Part shown: positions 51,401 to 60,155 of the stretch, piece by piece
How the letters are laid out: every line of letters begins with the position of its first letter
Numbering within the stretch: position 1 is the first letter of the stretch
Source: Bactrocera neohumeralis
Taxonomy: Eukaryota; Arthropoda; Insecta; Diptera; Tephritidae
Assembly (NCBI RefSeq): GCF_024586455.1
Contig: NC_065922.1
Coordinates: 25,354,089-25,418,088 of the forward strand
Direction of reading: 5' to 3'
DNA length: 64,000 nucleotides
Position numbers and translations under genes: made by a program
Notes under the pieces: generated by a model
What the model was told of the DNA's origin: nothing
The model's database searches: none
What the model saw: only the letters and a program-made list of their open reading frames with translations

Positions 51401-54400
51401 TGTGCTTCGCGTGATCTTGGCCTGCTATCTTCGGTTCTTGTCGCTAAATCTCTTTGGTCCAAGATCGATCGCAGGAGGTCCAGTAAGCTCTTTGCTCTCA
51501 GTAAAGCAAGCTTCTGCCTAGTTTTTTGGTTCTGTTAGATCATTGCCGCATCGGAATTCACGCTAAGGTTGAGAATCTTACCGGAAGCTGCAGAAGTTGT
51601 ATGGAAGTGGAAAAGGTGGAAATAGCTCTACAATTCTGCCCCGCGTTTGTGTGATCAAGGCTTGGGAGCTTGTACTTTCAGATATCCCAATGAGCTGGTG
51701 GGAATAGAAATTGAACGCCTAACTAAATTTGTATTACTTCAAAGCCCTTTGCCGACTTGAAATATCGAAAACAGTAGTTCTGTAGCCATAGATTTAAGTA
51801 CTTCATTATATTTATATCAGCTTTGATTAATCCATTTTTTATATCGGTAGAGTTTAGTAGAGAGTTCAAATGTGTGTTAAAAATTCTTTTTTCGTGAAAG
51901 TTATACTTGAGAGTAAAAGTTTTTCATGAATCAAAATACAATTTTTGAAGTGTCCTCAATAACATCGCCACCACTGTTCAAACACCAGAAAAAAATAAAA
52001 AATAAAAAACTTGAGATAGAAAGATAAGTGTGTGCAAGATGCAAGCAAAAACAAAAAATTAAAATAAACTGTGTGTAAATAAAATCACAAGCCAGTCTGT
52101 CTGACGCAACGCGGTAAAACGAGAAATAAAATAAAATGAACAAAAGAATACAATAATCAATAAAAAATAAGAGCCAGCGGAACTTAATTATGAAGTTATG
52201 CGATTAATAAGATTGAAGTGAATCGAAGTGGAATGACAGCGGTGGAGAGATTCAAAATCAAGCCCAAAGCAAAGCTTAAACGACAATAAATCGAAACTGA
52301 AAGTTATTGCATTAACGAAGTGTTTGAGGGGCTTTTCGAAAGGGCAAACAAGATAAGACACGAGTGTCAAAAGTGCAGAAGTGCATGTAAATAAAAATAG
52401 AAATCAGAAAAATAAATAAGATCAGGAAAATATCTGCCGGAGGTGTTGAAAATTTTTCGAGTGGTAAAAATGGTTTTATAAAAATGAAAAAATATTTTTT
52501 TTTTCATAAATAAAATATTTAGTTATATACTATATGTATGTAGATATTATTAAAACATATGTGTACATTTTTACATACAGAAATTTACAATATATAATGT
52601 TCATTAGAGACATTTCATTGAAATTTATTAAGCGTGTGGGTTGAGCGAAATTCTCAATTAGTGTTGCTGACGGTATTCGAGTGTAACTCTCATATACGGT
52701 AAATGAAATCAAGCATAAGTCATTATAGTCAGTTTAGTTGCTAGTGTCTATGAGAATAATGAGCTTATTAAAATTTATTTTTACGAGCCACGACTTACCA
52801 AACTAGTATTTACAAATTTGTGTAATTTTTGTCTATTTATGTCTGTAAGTAGACAGTGAGTGGGCAGTGTCAATGCTGACCTTAACAATTAAAGCTGAAA
52901 TTATGCATGAACTAACCACAAAAACACATATTTTATAACAAAAATATATCTTTTTTTGTCTCGTTAAGTCTTTTATGTACATAAAGTAAGAATTTTTAGG
53001 TTCGGTTTAAAAAAGAAGGAGATTTGGAAATTAAGTTTTTGAAAGTTTTATAAAGAGAACAAATTAAAAGATGAAATTTGAGATCTCACAAACGGTATAG
53101 CAAAAGAAATCCTTATCTTACTAAATATGGGATCTTCATCTGCCTCTAGCTCCTTATTAAAATGATAAAGTTGTCCGATCTGAACAATCTCTATGGAGAT
53201 TGCATAATTGATTCTGATCGTTTAGTTCGTATGGCAGCTATATGAAAAGTACTCGGCATGACTCCATATGATTTTTAGTTAGCCTTAACCTTTCAATGGG
53301 GCGGGTATGAATTTACATTGTGACAAAAAAGTTATTCCAACGATTTTTCCAGTTCTCCAAACACGTCATAAGCACGGCCTTCAATGCCTTCAGGGAATTT
53401 TATTTTGTCTCTTCGATCGAATGAAAACGGGTTCCAAGGAGGGAAATTGAGTTTGGGGAACAAGCAAAATTACACCGATCCAATTCTGGTGAAAACGGTG
53501 GTTAATCGATGATATTCATTGCGTTTTTAGCTTTAAATATGGTCATAATCGTACTCTTTTTGAAAAAAATACAGCTTTATTGGGTCAAGCCTCACACAAA
53601 AATCATTCGAATGGATTCGTGAGAGATATCGAGCTCTCTTGCTATCTCACTAATACTTGACTGAGATCTTCAAGCATCATTTTCCTTTTTTTCAATATTT
53701 CAATATTTTCATCAGTCAAAGAGGCCGAAGATCGTTCTCGCGAGGCATATCTTCAACGATCTCTCGACCTTCTTTGAAGGCTTTGTGCCATTCGCAAGCT
53801 TATGTCTTGAATCACCGTAAGCCAACATTTGCAACGATTCCGCATACGAAATTTGGTTAGAAATACAAAAATTGAGACAAATGCTTTGTTCGATACTTTT
53901 ATCCATTATAAAATCGCAACGCTCTACTGAGGTGTACCGACTTAAAAAGCTCCTGTAAACAAACTGGTTGGCACATTAATTTAAGACAGTGCTACTAACC
54001 TAGCAAAATTCATTTTTTTGACATATCAATTACCCGGCGAATTTAATTAAAATTTGAGGGTGCTTTTTTGTCTTAATGTACATATGTATGTATGTCCAAT
54101 TGAGTGAGCAAACTTTTGTTATTGTGAAAAAATGGATAAAATACTGTTTTTTGAAGGGAAAAAATCAAGCGTAATAAATCCGAGTTTTTGCATCTATGTA
54201 TATGCGAAATATGGGTCCATTGTTTCACTCCGAAGTCCAATCGACAGCCATCTGAGTGGACTACACACGAGGAATCCGCTCCAAAGAGTGAAAAAACTGA
54301 ACTGTCGTTAGGTAAATCAGTGAAAACGATGGCAAAAAGCCATGAACTGGACTTGAATTGTTTCCGTATTCACCGTATTCACCAGATATATAGAAAAAAC

Positions 54401-57400
54401 GCAACTGTCAACTGGCAAGGTTGTGGTCTTTGTATTTTGGCATGCGCATGGAAGAATTTTTATTGACTACTTGGAAAAAAGAAGGACCGCCAACAGCCAA
54501 TATTACATAGCGTTATTAGACCATTTGAAGCAAGAAATAACCGAGAAACGGCCGCGTATGAAGAAAAAGAAAGTGTTGTCTCACCCAGCCAATGCACCGC
54601 GTCACAAGTGAGTGAAAACAATAGCAAAAGTCCATGAATTGGGGTTCGGATTGCTTCTGCATCTACCGTATTTTCTAGATCTGGCCCCTGCGACTATTTC
54701 CTGTTCTCAAATCTCAAAAGAATGCTCGCTTGGAAGAAATGTTCGTCGAATGAAAATGTGATCGCCGAAACTAGGATCTAGGTCAAATCGTACGACAAAA
54801 ATGGAATCCAAAAGTTGGAGGATCGCTATAATAAGTGAAACACTGTTGAAAGGAGGAACTACATATGATGAAAAAAAAATGGATTTTGCAAAAAAAAGTT
54901 TTTACTATGGTAGTCCGGGGACTTTTCAAAAGAGCCGTTATAGTGGCCCGACATCGGAGAATACATCAGATGGAAATCTTAAAAACACTGGAAACAGTTC
55001 AGATAAACAGATACAGACAGACGGTCATGGTTAAACTGATCATTTATATAGGGTATGGTACAATATTTATAAGCAAATGTGGGAGATCCTTCGGGCCTTT
55101 AAAACTTGTTGGAAAACTTAACATATACGGTGTATTTCCCATTAAAAAGGAAGATACTGCATAAATTGCCATATGATTAGAACCGAAGATTGTCATAATC
55201 GGTTCAGACTTCGATTAATAACAAGTTTTGATTTTATTTGAAAATACTTTTTATTTATACTTTAAGATCTTTTCAACTTGTGTGTTTTATATAAAAAGAA
55301 GTTAATATTTTTATATGTAGCCTTCAGCAAAGGTCAAAAAAATTCCAATAGTTACCAGATTTTCGTCTCATTCAGTTTTATCTCAATTTGTGATAGATCT
55401 ATTGAAAGTAGTTGTTTGATCGATTGGACACTATGTTAAAATAATATCGAAGGAAGAGCAAACATTTGAACAGAAGAAAAATACCAGAAAGTTGCTCTTG
55501 AAGAAAAAACTTTTTTTTGAATAAAATAAATAATTTTTCGTAAAACTCTACTAAGATATTATGAAGTTCATCATTCATCCACCTATGTTTCAGCATTCAA
55601 TTTTAAGAGAGTTAGTAATTCATGATATTCCTCAACTTCAAGCCTATGATTTTATATTATATATAATATAAGTATTAGATAGTCAGTTGAACTCAGAAAC
55701 GTGCCACTCTATGACCAGTGTAAATAGTGTCACGTTTTTGATAGAAAAAACAAAACAAAATAATCTGTTATTATAACTTTTTTCTAATTTTCTAACACTA
55801 TCAAAAAGCAATTAGACTAGATACTTATTATACACTTATTTTTTATATCTTATACTCGCATAGCTCTTTTTTGTTAGTATGTATATATTCACGTTTTTAG
55901 CGCCAATCAAATAGTTATTATAAAGCTCAAGTGACTTAAATTGCTGACCGTTGACTTTTGTAAAAAATATTTGCGTTTTAAAGCTTTCAGACAAAGCTTT
56001 ATATAATACTATATATATAATAAAAAAAGCAGTGACTCAGGCGAAAGCGCAATTACAGTTGTAAATAATAAAAAAAAGAAAAATATGTTTACCTAACAAT
56101 TAGAATTTATTACTGAGGCATAGCCAAACAGCAGTTGATAGCGCGGAAAATAACAACTAAATGCAATTATATACAAAGCTACGTATAAAGTATATATAAA
56201 TATGTAAATATGAATATGGTCAGTTGTTAAGCATAACTCAACTTTTCTGATTTTAAAGATAAACATCATAACGGTTAATTGTGCAGTCTCGAATCAAGCG
56301 TTATACTTCCGTTACGTGGAATTTTACAATATTAGAAATATACTGAACGCTTGAAAAAACAATGAAAAATTTCCTAAAAAGTTTTTCCGATGAAATTTTA
56401 CGGTTGTGATTGAGAAGGGGCAAATGTATTCCGGAAATATAAATAATGTGACCTAAAAGGAATGTTAAACTTTAAAATACCTAAAATCGGTTTGATTTTG
56501 TCGGTTTTGACTTGAGAAGGCAAATGTATTCAGGAAATATATATAAAGGTATATAAGATGAAAATGATTCACGACGAAGACGCAACTGATGACTATAGAT
56601 TATTCTTTTTGTTCGAAGATTAACTAAGATAGTAATATCTCGACAGCCGGGTCTAAGTAACCGAAACGAACCCGAATTTTTAACTCGGCACCATGCCTCG
56701 AAATTACTTCAGGATTGTTTTCTACAACAACAGCGACATGGTAGTATCTCGAAATAGACTAAATTTTTCTTTAGCGACAAGAAAAATAGATATTTTAGTT
56801 TTACGACTGCAACATCTATTGACAAAATACGAAAAGACTTTTTCGACTATCCGACATAAAGGTCCTTACATAGTGAAATCATATTCCTATTGGGTATGCA
56901 CCTGAAAATTCACGGAACAAATAAGATTATATACATTTATATATGAACTTAGATATCTCCATATATGTGTATGTATGCGTATGGATGTAGACATATGTAT
57001 ATATGTATGTATAGTAAATATTTCTGTAGGTATGCATATGCTGCTGCAGAATTTGCAAGCCAGTTGACGACTCATGTGAAATGACGTGGTTGCGGTTCGC
57101 AGACCGCATCATGCCTCACCGAGGCGTTTCCTCCCGCCAGCACAACAAATATCGCATTTGCTACCTATACCGTAATAAGCTCAGAGCAAAGGCAAACCGA
57201 TCAGCGCCAGCATCTTCCATAACAAACACGAATGAATGCTTTATGCCAAATGCTGATTTTAGTTTTGTTCTTATTGTTATTATTTGTCATCAGCGGCAAT
57301 GCCGCTTGGCGTTCGTTGCTGGGTGCGCGTAATCATGGAAATATTTGAAATAGAATAGCAAGGAATAAATATGAACTTGAAAATAAAAAGTAAATAAAAA

Positions 57401-60120
57401 TTGTCATTTATAGCCGCGTCTGCAAGCAATAAATTCACACATACATACTTTCAGATGCAAATGTAGGTATTATATACATATATACTACTTATATATGTAT
57501 GTGCTTATACTATATATGTATGTATGTAGAGAAATGTGTATTTAAATGACCACATGGCGGCCAGCACGCGCGCTTGCGCCGCAGGCTTATACTTGTAGAA
57601 CTACGCGGCAGTGTGGGCAGACGATTCGGTTATTTCGATTTGTGTGGGAGTCTTCTGCTTGTTTTTTAGACAGATTGAATTCGTCAGCACTTGGCTGAAT
57701 GAAGTTCTCATATAGTCACTAGTATAAAAACAACAATACTTGTTGGCAAAATCAAGGCTGAGTAAGCGCGCGTTGTACGTCACCGCGGCGTTGATTGATA
57801 ACTGAAATACATATGTATGTAGGTCTGTAAGCAAATATGCAGGTTCAGAGTATTCATATATGTATGTGTTACTTATTTGCATACATTTGTATTATACATA
57901 TATATTATACAAAATCAATAGGTGTATGTATCCGCTGATCTCGCTTCTCTAATTTCGATATTCGCTGCATGCTGAGAGACTAAAAAGTTAAGCATAACTG
58001 AGTAGTTTGGTAAATCCACCGAAATTCTTAGAAAGCGGCATTATCGATTTCAGTGATACGGAAATTGTAGATCTTTCGTGTTCTGCAGACATGACATAAG
58101 GATGATATTGAGACCCAGCACTCATTATTGGATAATATTCGACCGAATAGACTCACGTCCAGTACGTAGTGAAGAAAATATAGCAGCCGTAGCTGAGAGT
58201 GCACACGAAGACCGTGGAGAATCGATTCGGCGCCGTTCGCAGCAACTGTAACTGACGTATGGAACGACTTGGCGCATTTTGCGCCGAGATTTTAAATTGA
58301 AATAAAGCTTATGCAAGACCTTCTCAAGCGACATCGCTCTTGAAAAGTATGCAACTTGAAAGGATTCAAGAGCTGCCATTTCATCCAGAAAAAAAACGGT
58401 TTGATATGGTTTGTGGGCAGGTGGAATCATCGGTCCATATTTCTTCAAAAATTATGCTGGTAAGAACGTAACCGTCAATGACGACCGTTATAATGATAAC
58501 CGAATATTTGATGCCTGAAGTAAGCTCGTGATCTCGGCGACATTTGGTTTCAACAAGACGGCGCCACTTCCCACACATCGCATCAATCAATGAATTTATT
58601 GAGAGAACACTTTGGTGAGCAGATAATTTCACATTTTGGGCCGATCAATTGGTCACCAAGATCGTCTGATATCACACCTTTAGACTTTTTCTTCTGAGGA
58701 CCTGTAAAGTCTAAAGTCTATGCGGACAATTCAGCTTCGATTCAGGCCTTAGAGCAAAACATAACGCCAGTCATTCGCCAGTTACCAGTCGAAATGCTCG
58801 CACGAGTTATCGAATATCGGACTCAATGGGTGGACCATCTGAGACGTAGCCGCGTCAACATTAAATGCCAGAGAATGGATCACCATTAATAAGTAAACGG
58901 CAAGCCCCTGCCCATTTTACAAGATCTTATGAATAAGATCTCGTAATTTTTGATTTCAAAATTGAATCGTGAATAAGAATTGTAGCTTGGGTTTCAGTAA
59001 CAGTAGAAAAATTTTGGTTCCGATATAGGAAAGATTGACAAAATGAGATATATGTACCAGATAAAAGTATGGTTTTTGATCATTCAGAAAATATGATTTT
59101 CTTGGAAGATTTTCGCTAAATATCTATAAAAACGGTAGAGAAAATAAAACGAACTATTAGGTAAGAAACTTTATCTCGGGCGCAGAGCTGACGTTGTTGT
59201 TATCAAATACAGTTTTAGTATGAATACCAAATTTTATCGAAATCGGTTGGTGGGGTACCAAGATATGGCAAACAGCCTCAGGATATAACTCGTCTCGTAA
59301 TTAATTTAAATAGCAAGATCTTGAAATATATAGAAAACCAATGACGGTTTAGAATTACATCTGTTAATTCCAAATGGCTCTCGGAGAACGAAAGTAAAAA
59401 TAGGAAATTAACAATTAATTGACTTGAGAACTTCTGAAGTTAAGCCTTACGTCTTCAATACGGTTAAGATCGAACATCGAACTTTTCCGATTTCCGGTAG
59501 GATCGTTCAATCTTCATATGTTACATTAAGTTTATTATAAGTTATTATGACCAGTAGGACGGAAAGCTTCAATATCTTATAGGTTAATAGTTTATCTTGT
59601 CTTATTATTATTTTTCGAAAGCAGAGAAAGCAGAGTTGCATACCGCGGGCGGTATTTTTCACAAAATATGCGCTAAATTTTAAGATTATCGAATATATGT
59701 ACATATATTTAATATTTTCTTCATTACATTTAAATTTTGTTTGTTTCCTTGTAGCGCACAATCAAGGCACTCGGCCAGACTTGGCACGAAGATTGCTTCG
59801 TGTGCGGCGGCCCATGTCAGAAGCCGCTGGTGGGCACATCATTTTATGAGCGCGATGGACGCGCCTACTGCAAGACAGACTTTGAGGAATTATTCGCGGC
59901 ACGATGCGCCGGCTGCGCCAAACCCATAACAGAAAACGCGATTGTGGCACTAAATTCCAAATGGCACAGGGACTGCTTCAAATGCAAGGTGAGTGGCCAC
60001 TTTCAAGTGTTTATGTATGTATATTAATTTTTTTGTTGACAGAAATGCGCCAACCCCATCACGGCGAGCATATTCGCAGTCGAGGAGAACAAACCGGTGT
60101 GCACGGAGTGCTCAGCTTAG
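27130..60120 (+). CDS. three-LIM-domain protein, Drosophila CG31624-like
   Basis: Exons 27130-27132, 44493-44711, 59755-59988 and 60043-60120 give 177 residues in continuous frame. Three LIM zinc fingers fill the whole protein. LIM1 spans about residues 6-60 (CHKC, HPEHFACKDC, CSKC). LIM2 spans about 66-126 (CHGC, WHEDCFVCGGPC, YCKTDFEELF). LIM3 spans about 127-175 (CAGC, WHRDCFKCKKC, CTEC). All metal-ligand positions I expect are filled. The family is paxillin/leupaxin-like LIM-only proteins; such domains bind partner proteins, often at adhesion or cytoskeletal sites, but the role of this small protein is not known to me. There is no catalytic domain, signal peptide or membrane segment. The first exon is the weakest part of the model. 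Confidence 0.85.
27133..28977. other. LIM gene intron 1, AT-rich start
   Basis: Long A and T runs, with the inverted structure noted at 27650-27825. No coding frame supported. Confidence 0.5.
27650..27825. repeat. AT-rich inverted repeat (hairpin-like)
   Basis: AAAATAATAGAAACTTCGCA near 27655 is repeated inverted as CATACGAAGTTTCTATTATT near 27780. A third weak copy (AATAATAAAAATTTCGTATA) follows near 27890. It could be a worn MITE or a simple palindrome in AT-rich DNA. Confidence 0.6.
28978..29646 (-). mobile_element. TTAA-flanked non-autonomous element, copy 2 (reverse)
   Basis: Matches the 12389 element in reverse: GGAGGTTACATGGGTTT at the left and GTGAATCCATGGAATACC at the right, with TTAA at 29647 and a decayed TTTA at 28974. 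Shared internal landmarks include GCCCGCGTTGGCAGAATAAC and CTTACAGGATCATG. 669 bp; no coding frame. Confidence 0.78.
29651..31443. other. LIM gene intron 1
   Basis: No coding frame. A unique-looking block at 30760-30880 (with GTTAACTAAATTAAC) is less AT-rich than its flanks and could be regulatory, but nothing more can be said. Confidence 0.4.
31444..31862 (+). mobile_element. TTAA-flanked non-autonomous element, copy 3, 3' truncated
   Basis: GAAGTTACATGGGTTTACGG at the left matches copy 1; the copy runs to GATCCTGTAGGGAGTTATCC and stops there, losing its right inverted repeat. Same orientation as copy 1. Confidence 0.75.
31863..33639. other. LIM gene intron 1
   Basis: AT-rich, a TATA/CATA microsatellite near 33390-33430, no coding frame supported. 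Confidence 0.45.
33640..34330 (+). repeat. dispersed repeat with three internal units of about 150 bp
   Basis: GATCAGTTTGTATGGCAGCT-like units recur near 33700, 33860 and 34010, each followed by TATATG, a CCGATCTG core and a TTTCGTGAAGATATCTTG segment. Other fragments of this family are at 39500-39790 and 53160-53270. No coding frame. Confidence 0.75.
34331..35312. other. LIM gene intron 1
   Basis: A (TG)n run near 34770. Nothing else recognised; ORFs at 34544-34845 are low-complexity. Confidence 0.4.
35313..35396. repeat. perfect 22-bp inverted repeat with 40-bp loop
   Basis: Arms 35313-35334 and 35375-35396 are exact reverse complements (core AATTGTAATATTGAACAAT). It sits at the edge of the 124-bp array and shares its TAATTGTAAT motif. 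Confidence 0.8.
35397..36485 (+). repeat. degenerate tandem array, about nine units of about 124 bp
   Basis: ACTGTAATTGTAATCATACT-like unit starts recur near 35517, 35641, 35765, 36008, 36068, 36192 and 36313, each followed by TGTCTATGATTACAG and AAATTACTTTACTTC. One unit near 36008-36068 is shortened. Almost all A+T. Confidence 0.82.
36486..37987. other. LIM gene intron 1
   Basis: AT-rich, no coding frame or repeat match supported. Confidence 0.4.
37988..38272 (+). mobile_element. inverted-repeat MITE, copy 1
   Basis: Left end TTCACCTAAACTGCAAAACA, right end read inward CGTCACCTAAAATGCAAAAT, an inverted repeat of about 30 bp. The inside (ATATAACCATTTTATAACC, CGTTTTTCCTTCGCCTGTAA) is shared with copy 2 at 41389. 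No coding frame. Confidence 0.78.
38273..39499. other. LIM gene intron 1
   Basis: No coding frame or repeat match supported. Confidence 0.4.
39500..39790 (+). repeat. fragment of the 33640 dispersed repeat family
   Basis: ATCAGTTTGCATGACAGCTA, GTCCGATCTGAACAATC and CCAGCTATATGGTATTGTGG match the repeat units at 33640-34330. Two diverged units. Confidence 0.6.
39940..40340 (+). mobile_element. mariner N-terminal fragment
   Basis: Reads FKEGQKFVDNEPRPGRSSSS, then KIKELVVENRRLLVTDLTGF and VGISKGSVKPILKDQ: the GRP hinge and helix-turn-helix of a mariner transposase. The catalytic domain is absent. This is a different mariner lineage from copies A-C. Confidence 0.75.
40341..41388. other. LIM gene intron 1
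   Basis: AT-rich, no supported feature. Confidence 0.4.
41389..41634 (+). mobile_element. inverted-repeat MITE, copy 2
   Basis: Ends ATATCGTCACCTAATATACA and, read inward from the right, ATATCGTCACCTAAAATACA: a clearer inverted repeat (over 30 bp) than in copy 1. About 246 bp. Copy 1 is about 40 bp longer inside. Confidence 0.82.
41635..42982. other. LIM gene intron 1
   Basis: Bases 42160-42600 are GC-richer than the surroundings and include GATCAGGTTGACGAGAAAAG and TCTGTCTTTCCGTCC, a tail like that of the 49015 repeat family read in reverse. Otherwise nothing supported. Confidence 0.4.
42983..43240 (-). mobile_element. LINE RNase H-like C-terminal relic
   Basis: Minus strand reads FLTGHCPIGVHAVRLRILPD, then CRSCMEEYEVYTTQNFLLVC and a CPAFGDLGAHTF segment: the GHCxxG...CRxC...CPA pattern at the end of non-LTR retrotransposon ORF2 proteins. 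Both flanks are eroded. Confidence 0.7.
43387..43520 (+). mobile_element. LINE reverse-transcriptase relic
   Basis: Reads LENVKSFCYLGNISANGV with a KKQAFGALKAINSSI tail in shifted frames, like the FxYLGxxI...AFGAL stretch of LINE endonuclease-reverse transcriptases. A different LINE lineage from the RNase H scrap next to it. Confidence 0.55.
43521..44492. other. LIM gene intron 1, last part
   Basis: Very AT-rich; ends in the pyrimidine tract and acceptor TTTATGTCTTTGCAG. A TTAATATCAGAT segment is repeated near 44200 and 44380 with similar flanks. Confidence 0.45.
44493..44711 (+). CDS. LIM gene exon 2 (LIM1 and start of LIM2)
   Basis: Encodes SESVCHKCNEIITKRIITAL, HPEHFACKDC, CSKCFLKNYSGTCHGC and ends ILE at codon phase 0 before GTGAGT. 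73 codons. High conservation of ligand cysteines and histidine marks it as coding. Confidence 0.93.
44712..45254. other. LIM gene intron 2, first part
   Basis: No supported feature; a short (CTAT)n run near 45120. Confidence 0.4.
45255..45852 (+). repeat. degenerate tandem array of about 90-bp units
   Basis: Units carry GATCGNATTGATTACTTNAG, GAGATCATGAGAGAGATCAC, AAATGGAAATATAAATGATT and TTAGACCATAAAATAAA in order. Six or seven copies, the last two being nearly identical (45690-45850). Confidence 0.75.
45853..46639. other. LIM gene intron 2
   Basis: No coding frame. Two related segments (near 46230-46330 and 46390-46530) share CTCTTAGTTGAAAAAG-like and AAGAAATANNTTCAANGTTT motifs, a weak direct repeat. 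Confidence 0.4.
46640..47728 (-). repeat. long dispersed repeat, reverse copy with replaced centre
   Basis: Matches the repeat at 49015-50002 in reverse: ACTCTCAAACAATGTTGCTA at its 3' side, CCAAGGAATACGTG-type and CGGTTAACGCACTTTTAGTG-type segments within, and GCCCGAACTTAGCTTC at its 5' end (47710). The ACGG minisatellite of the other copy is absent; about 310 bp of unrelated sequence (46820-47133) stands there. A second short terminal fragment sits at 46640-46715. Confidence 0.75.
47729..49014. other. LIM gene intron 2
   Basis: No coding frame. A (TG)n run near 47980, a less AT-rich stretch at 48690-48900, and CATA runs near 48930. Confidence 0.4.
48857..48868. promoter_or_regulatory. perfect NRF-1/Erect wing-type palindrome
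   Basis: TGCGCATGCGCA is the consensus palindrome for NRF-1 and its fly relative Erect wing. It is surrounded by moderately GC-rich DNA (48690-48900). A chance match is possible but unlikely in such AT-rich sequence. Confidence 0.45.
49015..50002 (+). repeat. long dispersed repeat, forward copy
   Basis: Starts AAGGAAGGGCTAAGTTCGGG and ends CAACATTGTTGCGAGAGTAT. About 990 bp, no transposase frame. Such CTAAGTTCGGGTGT...GAGAGTATA repeats are abundant in higher flies; I cannot assign a superfamily. The reverse copy is at 46640-47728. Confidence 0.75.
49783..49857 (+). repeat. ACGG/ACAG minisatellite, 16-bp period
   Basis: ACGGACGGACGGACAG repeats about four and a half times. It lies inside the 49015 dispersed repeat and explains the spurious Arg/Thr/Asp/Gly ORFs in all three frames. 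Confidence 0.93.
50003..51029. other. LIM gene intron 2
   Basis: Less AT-rich from about 50200; parts may be older LINE sequence continuous with the fragment at 51030, but no motif could be read. Confidence 0.4.
51030..51235 (+). mobile_element. LINE 3' end with GAA-rich tail
   Basis: Reads GGSKGRGRPPLRWKDQVEKK, LATHGISKWRQTAKRKNDWR and AVVNSAITA stop: the GRPxxRWxDxV...W...A..R..WR C-terminus of LINE endonuclease-reverse transcriptases, followed by AATAAAGAAGAAGAAGAA as the tail of a retro-inserted copy. It is 5' truncated. Confidence 0.8.
51540..51760 (+). mobile_element. LINE RNase H-like C-terminal relic
   Basis: Reads LDHCRIGIHAK, then CRSCMEVEKVEIALQFCPAF and ELVGIEIERLTKF-like residues with shifts and stops. 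Same family as the minus-strand relic at 42983-43240. Confidence 0.68.
51761..53159. other. LIM gene intron 2
   Basis: AT-rich, no supported gene; 52100-52420 is A-rich with a modest GC content and no repeat match. Confidence 0.4.
53160..53270 (+). repeat. fragment of the 33640 dispersed repeat family
   Basis: GTCCGATCTGAACAATCTC and TTCGTATGGCAGCTATATGA match repeat units at 33640-34330. Single unit. Confidence 0.55.
53271..54119. other. LIM gene intron 2, possible eroded transposon
   Basis: Bases 53330-53480 (GCCTTCAGGGAATTTTATTT, GAAAACGGGTTCCAAGGAGG) look like the reverse strand of a mariner-type C-terminus, but no frame could be followed. The rest is unassigned. Confidence 0.35.
54120..54930 (+). 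mobile_element. rearranged mariner relic with internal duplication
   Basis: Reads SNRQPSEWTTHEESAPKSEK, then SVKTMAKSHELD and a degenerate HRIHQIYRK, then VVFVFWHAHGRIFIDYLEKR, YYIALLDHLKQEITEKRPRM, KKVLSHPANAPRHK, SVKTIAKVHELGFGLLL and IEKLEDRYNK. The motif SVKTxAKxHEL appears twice: once in its normal place after the second catalytic region and once displaced upstream. Ends near GTCCGGGGACTTTTCA. No continuous frame. Confidence 0.78.
54931..57059. other. LIM gene intron 2
   Basis: AT-rich; CATA runs near 56960-57010. No coding frame supported. Confidence 0.4.
57060..57790. other. GC-richer unique blocks in intron 2
   Basis: 57060-57330 and 57545-57790 are richer in G+C and contain no repeat match. 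The second includes CGCGCGCTTGCGCC, one step from an NRF-1 palindrome, and the first includes TTGCGGTTCGCAGACCGC. These could be enhancers or an alternative first exon. The 57081-57332 ORF has no recognised domain. Confidence 0.35.
57791..58109. other. LIM gene intron 2
   Basis: Nothing recognised; short CATA runs. Confidence 0.4.
58110..58885 (+). mobile_element. Tc1/mariner-type relic, internally deleted
   Basis: Reads RPVRSEENIAAVAESAHEDR, GESIRRRSQQL, TYGTTWRILRRDFKLK, then after a deletion GGIIGPYFFKNYAGKNVTVN, WFQQDGATSHTSHQSMNLL, GPINWSPRSSDITPLDFFL and KVYADNSASIQALEQNI. The segment with the first catalytic residue is lost and a stop follows LDFF. Same group as the copies at 16693 and 23861. 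No terminal repeats found. Confidence 0.82.
58886..59754. other. LIM gene intron 2, last part
   Basis: Bases 59170-59290 contain ACCAAATTTTATCGAAATCG, a scrap like the inner part of the 49015 repeat. Ends in TTTGTTTCCTTGTAG, a strong acceptor. Confidence 0.45.
59755..59988 (+). CDS. LIM gene exon 3 (rest of LIM2, most of LIM3)
   Basis: Encodes RTIKALGQTWHEDCFVCGGP, then YERDGRAYCKTDFEELFAAR, CAGCAKPITENAIVALNSKW and HRDCFKCK; 78 codons, phase 0 at both ends; donor GTGAGT. Confidence 0.94.
60043..60120 (+). CDS. LIM gene exon 4 (end of LIM3, stop)
   Basis: Starts after TTTTGTTGACAG. Encodes KCANPITASIFAVEENKPVC TECSA with TAG at 60118, completing the last zinc ligands. The intron is 54 bp. 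Confidence 0.92.
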   Translation, partial: KCANPITASIFAVEENKPVCTECSA

Positions 60121-60149
60121 AAGCCAGCCGCAAGGAGGACAACTGAAGT

Positions 60150-60155
60150 AATAAA
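60150..60155 (+). terminator. possible poly(A) signal of LIM gene
   Basis: AATAAA 30 bases after the stop codon. That is very close; later AT-rich sequence to about 61600 offers other candidates, so the real 3' end is uncertain. Confidence 0.3.

Noticed and set aside
53330..53480. Possible mariner C-terminal fragment
   Set aside because: No frame could be followed for more than a few residues.
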